A stretch of 22,346 nt of DNA from a virus. The notes below the pieces were generated by a model. The model worked only from the letters and a program-made list of their open reading frames with translations. It ran no database searches and was not told the DNA's origin. The position numbers were made by a program, and so were the translations under genes. The DNA lies in the IMG/VR virus record IMGVR_UViG_3300030450_002758, positions 1-22,346 of that record; one strand, written 5' to 3'. How positions within the stretch are numbered: the first letter of the stretch is position 1; the number at the start of each line of letters is the position of its first letter. Shown piece by piece: positions 5,867-12,017 of this stretch.

Positions 5867-6006
5867 AAATCATACCTCATCTCTTCAATTTCATATTCAT
5901 CAAACTGTTCATCACACTCGTCGCAGTAATGTACTTTTGCAATACCTACATCTGGCTCGGCTTCTTGCGTAACAATAGTGCCATCATCACACTTAGGACA
6001 AAACAT
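5863..6006 (-). CDS. Tiny zinc-ribbon protein (47 aa)
   Basis: Starts MFCPKCDDGTIVTQEAEPDV. It has two Cys pairs, C-P-K-C (3-6) and C-D-E-C (28-31), the four ligands of a zinc ribbon, followed by an acidic tail (EYEIEEMRYDL). AGGAG is eight bases before the ATG. The stop overlaps the next start (ATGA). Such ribbons bind nucleic acid or RNA polymerase subunits; which applies here cannot be told. It is complete, and would be missed by most length cut-offs. Confidence 0.65.
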   Translation of the reverse strand: MFCPKCDDGTIVTQEAEPDVGIAKVHYCDECDEQFDEYEIEEMRYDL

Positions 6007-6154
6007 TTTTACGCTCCTGATATTTTTTTTTGAGGTAATCTTCGTTTTTTTCTAAGTATTCATTCCAGTCAAAGTAAGGTTTTTCTCCACACTCTCTGCG
6101 TTCTGCGCAATTTCGATAATACATGCGACGTACAAATATTTGAAAGTTATTCAT
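5993..6154 (-). CDS. Hypothetical small protein (53 aa)
   Basis: Starts MNNFQIFVRRMYYRNCAERR, then ECGEKPYFDWNEYLEKNEDY, ending in a Lys-rich stretch. It overlaps the preceding gene by eight bases and the zinc-ribbon start by 14, and the zinc ribbon's AGGAG lies in its last codons. A Cys pair (16 and 22) and many aromatic residues suggest a folded mini-protein. Not recognised. Confidence 0.55.
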   Translation of the reverse strand: MNNFQIFVRRMYYRNCAERRECGEKPYFDWNEYLEKNEDYLKKKYQERKNVLS

Positions 6155-6503
6155 CAGTAGCCACTTTTTTTGGACGACCTACATTTACTTTCTTCGGGCG
6201 ATCAGCGTCATCGTGGTAATACGCTTTTGGATCGTTGCCTGCAATCAAAGGGCCGTGATATTCATTATCTTTAGGTCTTCTAAAATTAAAATTCCATTTA
6301 ATGTCGTCAACGAAACTTTTTAATGCAAAAAACTCTGACATATACATATCACCATTATATTCCAAAGCACCATCTAAAGCGTTTATTGCTTTACTGCACC
6401 TACGTCTAAACTTAGCTAATTCGTCGTTATCAAAATCAATAACAGTTCGATCTTTTTTATATGTAATTATTATTTCATCGTTACCTATGTTGTGTCTTTC
6501 CAT
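6147..6503 (-). CDS. AT-hook-tailed hypothetical protein (118 aa)
   Basis: First gene of the minus-strand operon, with GGAG ten bases before the ATG (MERHNIGNDEIIITYKKDRT). The body (residues 1-75) is of unknown fold. The C-terminus carries RPKKV (102-106) and GRPKKV (109-114), a doubled AT-hook-like motif, which in other proteins inserts into the minor groove of AT-rich DNA. In this AT-rich genome it could be a DNA-binding regulator or a nucleoid-like protein. That is inference from the short motif alone; the body gives no support either way. Confidence 0.65.
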   Translation of the reverse strand: MERHNIGNDEIIITYKKDRTVIDFDNDELAKFRRRCSKAINALDGALEYNGDMYMSEFFALKSFVDDIKWNFNFRRPKDNEYHGPLIAGNDPKAYYHDDADRPKKVNVGRPKKVATDE

Positions 6504-6531
6504 CTTCTTTCTCCATATTGATTTAAGGGAA

Positions 6532-6584
6532 GGGCAAGACAGGGGGTATGTGTGTTTTTATGGTATGTAGTTCCTGTCTTACCC
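6532..6584 (-). promoter_or_regulatory. 5'-leader stem-loop of the minus-strand operon
   Basis: GGGCAAGACAGG (6532-6543) and CCTGTCTTACCC (6573-6584) form 12-base arms around a 29-base loop. On the minus-strand RNA all 12 positions pair (one G-U wobble), while a plus-strand RNA would have an A-C mismatch. It begins about three bases after the predicted transcript start. As DNA it could also be an operator dyad. Confidence 0.5.
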
Positions 6585-6593
6585 TATACCCCA

Positions 6594-6623
6594 ATTATAA
6601 CCATATATTAAACAATAGGTCAA
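6594..6623 (-). promoter_or_regulatory. Strong sigma-70-like promoter for the minus-strand operon
   Basis: On the minus strand the -35 is TTGACC (6623-6618) and the -10 is TATAAT (6599-6594), with an 18-base spacer. Transcription would start near 6587 and run through a leader stem-loop into the AT-hook, small-gene and methyltransferase operon. A CAATA/TATTG dyad overlaps the -35. Confidence 0.7.
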
Positions 6624-6660
6624 CATATTGTTTCTTTATATAGTTGTGCAAACTGTTGCT

Positions 6661-6677
6661 TATAATCATGCTATACA
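6661..6677 (+). promoter_or_regulatory. Possible plus-strand promoter for the block starting at 6717
   Basis: A perfect TATAAT (6661-6666) and, just after it, TGC-TATACA (6669-6677, extended -10 form) lie upstream of the first plus-strand gene, but neither has a convincing -35 at the right distance. The divergent layout demands a rightward promoter here. The exact element is uncertain. Confidence 0.35.
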
Positions 6678-6716
6678 GTAGAATGATCTGACATACATAA
6701 ATTATTGGAGAATAAA

Positions 6717-6941
6717 ATGTCTGAACTAAACAAAACCCTACAAGATATTGCCACGCCTGGCAAAATAACTGTAACACCTTTTGAACCTGTTGATCTTGAA
6801 TCTACAGAATTGTTTTGCAGCGATCTAAAATCAATGAATAGAATGTCATACGCTTTGACTGTATTAAGAGAACGATACCCTATCGTGTTTGATGATATTT
6901 ATAAAGAAGCAGAGGAGAGGCTTGCTAATGACGATAGGTAA
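6717..6941 (+). CDS. Hypothetical protein (74 aa)
   Basis: A TTG at 6705 opens the frame, but GGAG at 6707-6710 correctly spaces the ATG at 6717 (MSELNKTLQDIATPGKITVT), so that is taken as the start. The C-terminal half (SMNRMSYALTVLRERYPIVF, then DDIYKEAEERLANDDR) looks helical and acidic. No family is recognised. It leads the rightward block that contains the RecE-like nuclease, and its end overlaps the next gene by 14 bases. Confidence 0.65.
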   Translation: MSELNKTLQDIATPGKITVTPFEPVDLESTELFCSDLKSMNRMSYALTVLRERYPIVFDDIYKEAEERLANDDR

Positions 6942-7338
6942 ACCCATCAAATGTTATGTCTTCAATCGAACTAAAGGCGGTTATATATACTTGCCATACG
7001 AGAAGACAGAGTATGAGATCATCTTCCAGGGCGATAAATCAGAACTGAGAGATATAAGAAACTATTGGGTATCTATCGGTAAGCCAATGTATGACAATAA
7101 AAAGTCATTCCAAGAAAATATGCAAACTATATATAACAGGCTCGGCTTCTGGCCAGAGCCTTTTTATAGCGAAAACCTCATACAAACTATGTTATTAGAT
7201 TTTGTTGAAGATGAAGATATGAAAGATTACTTTGAGTTTGAAAAGAAATTAAACATGTTCCCACCTGATGACAAAAAGAATAAGAAAAAAGTCTATCATT
7301 TTGATGAAGACGAATTTGACGACGAGATTCCATTTTAA
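6928..7338 (+). CDS. Protein with an SSB-type acidic C-terminal tip (136 aa)
   Basis: Start chosen at the ATG at 6928 (MTIGKPIKCYVFNRTKGGYI) with GGAGAGG eight bases upstream; the frame opens earlier, at 6889. The body (1-110) shows no OB-fold pattern I can recognise. It ends with a basic linker (DDKKNKKK) and an acidic tail, HFDEDEFDDEIPF (124-136). The last residues match the bacterial SSB tip (...DFDDDIPF), which binds RecO, PriA, exonuclease I and other partners. So it is either a diverged ssDNA-binding protein or a non-SSB protein that recruits or diverts host SSB partners. It sits two genes upstream of the RecE-like exonuclease. Confidence 0.7.
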   Translation: MTIGKPIKCYVFNRTKGGYIYLPYEKTEYEIIFQGDKSELRDIRNYWVSIGKPMYDNKKSFQENMQTIYNRLGFWPEPFYSENLIQTMLLDFVEDEDMKDYFEFEKKLNMFPPDDKKNKKKVYHFDEDEFDDEIPF

Positions 7339-7347
7339 GGAGTTTAT

Positions 7348-7593
7348 ATGAGTATTGAATCAACAATTAATCAAATAAAATACAAGAAAGACATTAAATA
7401 TTTAGAAAAAAAATATGGTATCCCTTTAAATACAATAGCTGAAGGTATGGGTATTGCTCAATCTGTCATTCACAATTGGATGAACAAAGAAAACTTAATT
7501 CTCAGAAAAGAAAACGCAATTAAGTTAGAACAAGGATTAATAAAAATCAAAAATTTAATAAAAGAAAATGAAGAATACGAACCAGATTTCTAG
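7348..7593 (+). CDS. Helix-turn-helix DNA-binding protein (Cro/XRE-like, 81 aa)
   Basis: Start ATG with AAGGAG eight bases upstream (MSIESTINQIKYKKDIKYLE). Residues 24-46 read GIPLNTIAEGMGIAQSVIHN then WMN, a helix-turn-helix in the Cro/XRE style (turn at GIAQ, recognition helix SVIHNWM). The Lys-rich helical C-terminus could dimerise. A small regulator of the divergent 6504-6716 region is plausible, where dyads are present, but the binding site is not shown. It lies ten bases before the RecE-like gene. Confidence 0.7.
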   Translation: MSIESTINQIKYKKDIKYLEKKYGIPLNTIAEGMGIAQSVIHNWMNKENLILRKENAIKLEQGLIKIKNLIKENEEYEPDF

Positions 7594-7602
7594 GAGAACC
7601 AA

Positions 7603-8442
7603 ATGAAACACCCATTAGATCAATACGAATGTGAGAAACGCGGTGATGCGTTTATCTATACTGCGATATCAAATGAGGATTACCACTCAGATATAGGTAT
7701 CAGTTCATCTTACGTGCGTAAATTCGGTGAGAGCCAGTTACATGCGTTAGAAGTACAACAAGAAACGACATCTGCAATGAACTTTGGTACTGCAGCCCAC
7801 TCTTTGCTTGTTGAAGGTGAAGATGCGTTCACCAGGGACGTTGGAGTAATTGTTGGATCTCCATACACCAAAGTAAATAAGGAACTCAAACAAGACATAC
7901 TGGATCGAGGTATGTGTTGTATCAAAGAAAACGAATACAAAGATATTATGGCGATGCGTGACCATATGATCCCAGAAGGTGATATGTTTTTGAATGGTGA
8001 TGGCAAAATAGCCGAACCTTCATTCTATTGGTATGAAGATAAAATATTATGTAAATGCCGTCCAGATGTAATTTGCCAACCAAGAGGGCCACATAAACCG
8101 CATGAAATTGTAGTCGTAGATTATAAAACCACTTACAGTTGCTCTCCTGAGTATTTCAAAGAATCTGTATTGAAGTATGGCTATGCAGAACAAGCTGCTT
8201 GGTATAGAAGAGGAATGGAAGCTGCAGGCTATAGTGTTAAACAGTTTGTGTTTGTGGCTCAAGAAAAGAAACCACCATACGCAAGTAAAGTATTTATAAT
8301 TACAGATAAGCAAATGGATGTTGCTTGGGAAACAATGAACACGCACCTGGAAAACATCAAAAGATGTATGAAGGGTAACAAACCAACTATATATAACAGT
8401 CCGAATATCGTGACTCTGGATTTAGAAAATGAGATTACCTGA
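7603..8442 (+). CDS. RecE-like 5'-3' exonuclease (DUF3799/PDDEXK_1 type)
   Basis: Resects double-stranded DNA ends to make 3' single strands for annealing or strand exchange. Family features in order: MNFGTAAHSLLVEG with His66, EPSFYW (138-143), CRPDVI with Asp155, VVDYKTT with Asp173 and Lys175 (the D-x-K of the PD-(D/E)XK core), and YAEQAAWYRRG (194-204) with Gln197 and Tyr201. At 279 residues it matches the nuclease domain of RecE without the long N-terminal part of E. coli RecE. GGAG is eight bases before the ATG. It is expected to work with the Sak4-like ATPase and DUF669 protein encoded divergently at 10694-11922. Confidence 0.85.
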   Translation: MKHPLDQYECEKRGDAFIYTAISNEDYHSDIGISSSYVRKFGESQLHALEVQQETTSAMNFGTAAHSLLVEGEDAFTRDVGVIVGSPYTKVNKELKQDILDRGMCCIKENEYKDIMAMRDHMIPEGDMFLNGDGKIAEPSFYWYEDKILCKCRPDVICQPRGPHKPHEIVVVDYKTTYSCSPEYFKESVLKYGYAEQAAWYRRGMEAAGYSVKQFVFVAQEKKPPYASKVFIITDKQMDVAWETMNTHLENIKRCMKGNKPTIYNSPNIVTLDLENEIT

Positions 8443-8653
8443 GAAAATGAAAGACAATATAAACCCTGACCATTACAAAGGTAGCATACAATGTATTGAT
8501 GCCATTAAAGCCAGTATGAGTGCAGTACAATTTAAAGGCCATCTAAAAGCCTGTTGCATCAAATACTTATGGCGGTATGAGGATAAAAATGGCGTAGAAG
8601 ATTTACGTAAAGCCAGGTGGTACTTACAAAAATTGATTGAAGAAAACCGCTAG
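8429..8653 (+). CDS. DUF3310 family protein (74 aa)
   Basis: The core NPDHYKGSIQCIDAIKAS, CIKYLWRYEDKNGVEDL and KARWYLQKLIEE is the DUF3310 pattern, a common small phage protein family that often sits near nucleotide-metabolism or replication genes; its molecular role is not established. The start could be 8429 (weak GGA eight bases upstream, overlapping the nuclease end by 14 bases) or the ATG at 8447 directly before the conserved core. The stop TAG shares the palindrome CTAG (8650-8653) with the stop of the convergent gene. Confidence 0.85.
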   Translation: MRLPEKMKDNINPDHYKGSIQCIDAIKASMSAVQFKGHLKACCIKYLWRYEDKNGVEDLRKARWYLQKLIEENR

Positions 8654-9582
8654 TCGTGACAGAAACAACTTCTGCCATCATCCCCAAACATTTCTATTTG
8701 TTTGGCATCAAGTTTGGCTAACTCAACTAACTCTACGTAGCTGCTGTCTTTTCTAAATTTTGCTGTAGAATCATCTCTACCTAATTCTTTTTGTGCAGAT
8801 GTTTGTAATTTCCTCTCTTGTTCTATCCACCAATCAGCAAGTTCTGGTTTCTCTTTTATAATTTTAATCAATGTTTTTTGACCTTTGAGATAACAAAGAT
8901 CGCAATTTCCAGCTAAAGTCTTGCCGTTATGATTTGGTAAATTCAAATCAAAATCGTTGTTTCTCCAAAAATCACCTACATCTTTAACCATTACTTTATT
9001 ATCAAACAATGGTACTAATGACTCGTATTTGTTCTTTCCTGATTCATTTTGTTTTACAGATTTAGATACTCTTCTTGGTTCGTCATATCTTAATCCAATC
9101 ACATTCGCCCATCTCTTGTATCCATGTGATCTCATAAAACGATTCATCACACCAATTTTTAATTCCATTGTGCATAACCTGGCAACTGGATTTGGCAGCA
9201 TCTTTTTTCTATTAATTAATGCTTCAAACGGCTCACCATTACGACTGGCTGTTTCGTATGTTACTTCTTTGGTTCGATAAATCGGCCTTTCTTCATGTAT
9301 GTCTAACTCCAACCATCTAACATTTACATCCCAATTTTTTGAACAATCATTTATAAAATCCAATGTTTGTACCATTTCTTTACCTGTATTGGCGAACACA
9401 ACATGAACATCTTCAGGCAAGACACCATCGTATGATTCTAAAATTTTATAGAGTAAATAGCCTGATGTTCTGCCACCGCTAAAACTAATCAATGCAGGAC
9501 AATCAAACTTTTTTGGGAGAAACATTTTTTCTTCTTGATGATCCCAATAATTTTCAATTAGTTTATTATCCATTTTTGTCAT
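8650..9582 (-). CDS. PP-loop ATPase, PAPS reductase / sulfurtransferase-like
   Basis: At 310 residues, it has the N-type ATP-pyrophosphatase loop SFSGGRTSG (33-41), as in PAPS reductases, DndC and tRNA-thiolation enzymes. These adenylate a substrate and then reduce it or insert sulfur. Cysteines suited to an Fe-S cluster are present: CTMELK near the middle, CDLCYLKG, and SCFCHD at the end. That argues for a DndC/TtcA-like nucleic-acid enzyme rather than sulfate assimilation, but the substrate is unknown. Just before the last Cys pair is QIEMF (295-299), resembling sliding-clamp-binding peptides. It overlaps the nuclease gene by 17 bases; the ATG at 9573 is an alternative start, and neither has a clear Shine-Dalgarno. 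Confidence 0.8.
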   Translation of the reverse strand: MTKMDNKLIENYWDHQEEKMFLPKKFDCPALISFSGGRTSGYLLYKILESYDGVLPEDVHVVFANTGKEMVQTLDFINDCSKNWDVNVRWLELDIHEERPIYRTKEVTYETASRNGEPFEALINRKKMLPNPVARLCTMELKIGVMNRFMRSHGYKRWANVIGLRYDEPRRVSKSVKQNESGKNKYESLVPLFDNKVMVKDVGDFWRNNDFDLNLPNHNGKTLAGNCDLCYLKGQKTLIKIIKEKPELADWWIEQERKLQTSAQKELGRDDSTAKFRKDSSYVELVELAKLDAKQIEMFGDDGRSCFCHD

Positions 9583-9907
9583 TATGCAGTTTTACAAAAT
9601 ACTCTGCATCTAAAAGAACCAATACTTTACTTCGATTCCTTTTAAGAACGACTAAAGGCTCATACCCTTTACAGTTTTTTGATGCCTGATCGTAGGACTT
9701 CCAGAGATTGATGGCCTCTTGGTTTTTGCACTCGATGCTATAGGGAAACTTGTCCCTGGATTGCTTGCCCATTATGATGTCTTCCCCAGCAGACCCCATC
9801 GGGCGACTTTCGAGATCATCTTCATCAAGTCCAAGAAGATCTACTAACATATTTCTGAACTTCTGTTGTAGTAATCTTCCTTTTGCTTTTGCTGAACTTG
9901 GTTTCAT
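9566..9907 (-). CDS. Small PD-(D/E)XK nuclease, resolvase-like (113 aa)
   Basis: The active-site pattern is RPMGSAGEDI (35-44, Glu42 and Asp43) followed by FPYSIECKN with Glu59 and Lys61 (E-x-K). This is the PD-(D/E)XK layout of small phage endonucleases and Holliday-junction resolvase-like proteins. The Lys-rich N-terminus (KPSSAKAKGRLLQQKF) suits DNA contact. It lies between the GNAT and PP-loop genes, overlapping them by 4 (ATGA) and 17 bases, so the three are one translational unit. It could cleave recombination intermediates, or discriminate modified from unmodified DNA; the sequence cannot separate these. Confidence 0.7.
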   Translation of the reverse strand: MKPSSAKAKGRLLQQKFRNMLVDLLGLDEDDLESRPMGSAGEDIIMGKQSRDKFPYSIECKNQEAINLWKSYDQASKNCKGYEPLVVLKRNRSKVLVLLDAEYFVKLHNDKNG

Positions 9908-10524
9908 TCTATTTCCTCTAATATTTCTTTTCTATACTGTAATAACGCTTTGCCTCGTAACATCATGTTAGATTTTTTTCCTTTTTTTCTTTTTCTGTAA
10001 AAACTAGAGTCTCTTTTTTTTGTACTTGGTTCTATTTGTTTTTCTTGGTTTTTGAACATTTCTATTTGTTTTTCTGCTTCTATGTTTTTTTTCCAAACAT
10101 TTATATCTCTCATTCTTCTAATTCCACCTTCTTGTATATCTATACATTTATAATCCATCATTTTCCAAAAACTATTTGCTTCTATGTCAGAACCACATCT
10201 CAGGGATATTGATTTTACATTTTTGATTTTTGCTAAATCTTCTAATGTTTTTACTAATCCAGCACCATACCATTTACCTCTTAAATCATACTCTATACAT
10301 GCCTGGAATATTTTTAAGATATTATCTCTGGGTGATTTGATACTTCCATGAAATAGATAACCTGCGTGTTGATTATTTACGAGTGCTAAGAGTATTCTTT
10401 GATTATTTGTTTCTCTTTCTAAGATTGATAGAGGATAAAAAGAAAGATCCCTTGCGTTTTTCTTTTGTAAGAAATCAACAAATTTTAAATCTTTCTTTTC
10501 TGCGTATTTAATTTCTAAATTCAT
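9904..10524 (-). CDS. GNAT-fold acyltransferase-like protein with basic C-terminal tail (206 aa)
   Basis: Residues 1-145 follow the GNAT order: N-terminal strand IKYAEKKDL, central strands ILLALVNNQHAGYLF, the acyl-CoA loop region LRGKWYGAGLVKTLED (81-96), SISLRCGSDIEANSFWKMMDYKCI (105-128), and a final strand INVWKK. A linker with EKQIEMFKNQEKQIEP (151-166) follows, then a very basic tail (RKRKKGKK) suited to nucleic acid. Phage Mom, which modifies adenine in DNA, also has a GNAT fold, so DNA modification is one option, but ordinary acetylation of a protein is equally open. The ATG lacks a clear Shine-Dalgarno. The stop overlaps the nuclease start (ATGA). Confidence 0.7.
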   Translation of the reverse strand: MNLEIKYAEKKDLKFVDFLQKKNARDLSFYPLSILERETNNQRILLALVNNQHAGYLFHGSIKSPRDNILKIFQACIEYDLRGKWYGAGLVKTLEDLAKIKNVKSISLRCGSDIEANSFWKMMDYKCIDIQEGGIRRMRDINVWKKNIEAEKQIEMFKNQEKQIEPSTKKRDSSFYRKRKKGKKSNMMLRGKALLQYRKEILEEIE

Positions 10525-10693
10525 AATTTTAAATGAGGTGCGTCTTGCTAGACAACTGCACCAAAGTTGCTCAATAAAGGCTATAGGAGTTGCCTTTTCT
10601 AGCTATAAGGTACATCTTGCTAGGTTGAGATAGTGTGATGATTTAGGGTATGGAGAACACGTATCTCTTTCGACTCCTAGCAGCCGTGTGGAT
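10525..10693. other. Non-coding spacer with repeats and dyads
   Basis: This 169-base gap interrupts an otherwise overlapping minus-strand operon. It contains an imperfect direct repeat (AGGTGCGTCTTGCTAG, 10536-10551, and AGGTACATCTTGCTAG, 10608-10623), a GGTGC/GCACC hairpin (10537-10562) and a TGCTAGG/CCTAGCA dyad (10618-10624, 10676-10682). No credible gene or tRNA fits. It may be an RNA element or regulatory leader for the GNAT-nuclease-PP-loop genes. Confidence 0.4.
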
Positions 10694-11209
10694 TTATAAT
10701 GAAGGTGGTTTTGCCCCTTTATCATCTTCCTTCTCTTCTTTGTCCTCTGACATGCTTGGTGGCAAACTAGATGCTTTCGGAGGTGTCGATCTTTCTATTT
10801 TACTAAAAGATTTTACCTCGTTACTTGCGCCATATTCAGATCCTTCATCTGCATCTTGAACTATTAATTTGCACATCACTTCTTTACCTAATAATTCAAT
10901 AGTTTTTTTTGGTACTTCTGACATGCCACATGCTCTTATCAATCTTGCAAAATCATTTTTAGCGTAACCTCTGATTTCACTTTCTTTTTGTGGATCAGCA
11001 TGTTGATACCAAAGAGAAAAGATTTTTCTTACTTGCCAACCTGCGTATTTCTCACCAGTTACTGATAGTTCTACATTTATGTAATCGTTACCTGTTTTAG
11101 AAGTCTTTCTTTCAGCAACTTTTATAATACAAGGGTAATCTCCCTCTGGTATAAATGAACCGCTTTCTGTTTCTTCCAAGTTTATATCTAATCCTTCAAA
11201 ATCGCTCAT
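10694..11209 (-). CDS. DUF669 family single-stranded DNA-binding protein
   Basis: At 171 residues, its core shows the DUF669 pattern: GSFIPEGDYPCIIKVAE, TSKTGNDYINVELSVTG, a WQVRKIFSLWYQHADPQK segment, then ARLIRACGM and LLGKEVMCKLIVQD. Phage members of this family coat single-stranded DNA during recombination and are typically encoded beside Sak4-type ATPases, as here. The C-terminal 40 residues are Ser/Pro-rich and acidic (SMSEDKEEKEDDKGAKPPSL), the kind of flexible acidic tail seen on SSB proteins, but with no terminal Phe. The start overlaps the Sak4-like stop (ATGA, 11206-11209), so the two are coupled. Confidence 0.8.
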   Translation of the reverse strand: MSDFEGLDINLEETESGSFIPEGDYPCIIKVAERKTSKTGNDYINVELSVTGEKYAGWQVRKIFSLWYQHADPQKESEIRGYAKNDFARLIRACGMSEVPKKTIELLGKEVMCKLIVQDADEGSEYGASNEVKSFSKIERSTPPKASSLPPSMSEDKEEKEDDKGAKPPSL

Positions 11210-11922
11210 ACTGCACCCCCTGATGCAAATCCTAGTTTATTAATAATATTGGTCAAGTTAGTTGCTTCAAACTCTTCTAACTTCCCACTCCGATCCTTTG
11301 CTGTGTAGTTTTGTCCAACTCTTGTTTGAAACCAACGACTGACAATTTTTTTGCCTTCTTCGTTTTCGTCATCAAAAGTTCTTAAACATAACACTTCATC
11401 AAAAAAGTAAGGTATTTGAGTTGGCAACTTAGCACCTACCATCATCGGCTGATAATGGAACATACCAGTAGCTTCATCACGCTCCCTTGCTTGTTTAGCG
11501 ATGAATATAACGTGAATTGGCAAATCTCTAAACCGACGCATCGTTTTAATCATCACTTCGATGACCTCACCATATGCTCTACGTGGATCTTTTGATTTTG
11601 CCTTTTCTTGAGATAACAAAATCTCTGACATCTCGGTAATACTATCCAGACAAACTGTGTCGTAATCAAGTGTGCCATTTTCTAGCATTTGTGCTATCTC
11701 TTCTATCTCAGATGCTTCTTTGACTTCAATCGCTGTCAAATTATCAGCATCTTTAATAGATAATAAACCACTCTCCATACTTACAACCAAAGTTTTACCA
11801 GGTGCAGTTTTGAGAGAAGTCGTTTTACCTGCTCCAGACTCACCGTAGATTAACAATTTAGCACCCTGTTGTTCCACAAGTTCGTTTGGAGTTTTTATAC
11901 GTGATAATATACTATCGTTCAT
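11206..11922 (-). CDS. Sak4-like RecA-fold ATPase (AAA_24 family)
   Basis: Single-strand annealing or strand-exchange ATPase of phage recombination. Walker A is GESGAGKTT (27-35 from this start) and the Walker B-like segment is YDTVCLDSITE with Asp93. The segment IHVIFIAKQARERDE (about 140-155) and the C-terminal FFDEVLCLRTF are also typical of this family. Start: the frame opens at the ATG at 11934, but GGAG is placed for the ATG at 11922 (MNDSILSRIK), and the -10 TATAAT at 11944-11939 puts the transcript start near 11932, after the first ATG. At 238 residues it has the usual length. It is followed by its partner DUF669 gene, with the RecE-like nuclease at 7603. Confidence 0.82.
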   Translation of the reverse strand: MNDSILSRIKTPNELVEQQGAKLLIYGESGAGKTTSLKTAPGKTLVVSMESGLLSIKDADNLTAIEVKEASEIEEIAQMLENGTLDYDTVCLDSITEMSEILLSQEKAKSKDPRRAYGEVIEVMIKTMRRFRDLPIHVIFIAKQARERDEATGMFHYQPMMVGAKLPTQIPYFFDEVLCLRTFDDENEEGKKIVSRWFQTRVGQNYTAKDRSGKLEEFEATNLTNIINKLGFASGGAV

Positions 11923-11938
11923 ATCTTTCTCCATGAAA

Positions 11939-12002
11939 ATTATATTAAAGTTTAACTTTTATTTCATAACAAATTGAGCTACACTTAGTTTTTCACTCAA
12001 TT
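11939..12002. promoter_or_regulatory. Divergent control region between Sak4-like and HTH genes
   Basis: A minus-strand -10, TATAAT (11944-11939), serves the recombination operon; its -35 is not clear. A dyad AATTGAG (11972-11978) / CTCAATT (11996-12002), centred 21 bases upstream of the divergent HTH gene's last spacer, is a candidate operator for that HTH protein. The plus-strand promoter itself is not obvious. Confidence 0.4.
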
Positions 12003-12017
12003 GGGACTTATTGTAGC

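Noticed and set aside
7125-8399. 15-mer AACTATATATAACAG at 7125-7139 and 8385-8399
   Set aside because: AT-rich, both copies within coding sequence (TIYN); a match of this length is within chance for a window of this size and composition.
10669-10677. TTCGACTCC, which looks like a tRNA T-loop
   Set aside because: The flanking bases do not form a T-stem, and no acceptor or anticodon stems could be fitted on either strand.
10650-10859. Plus-strand open frame of 69 codons across the DUF669 gene end
   Set aside because: It is antisense to the DUF669 gene, has no ribosome site and has low-complexity Ser/Leu composition.
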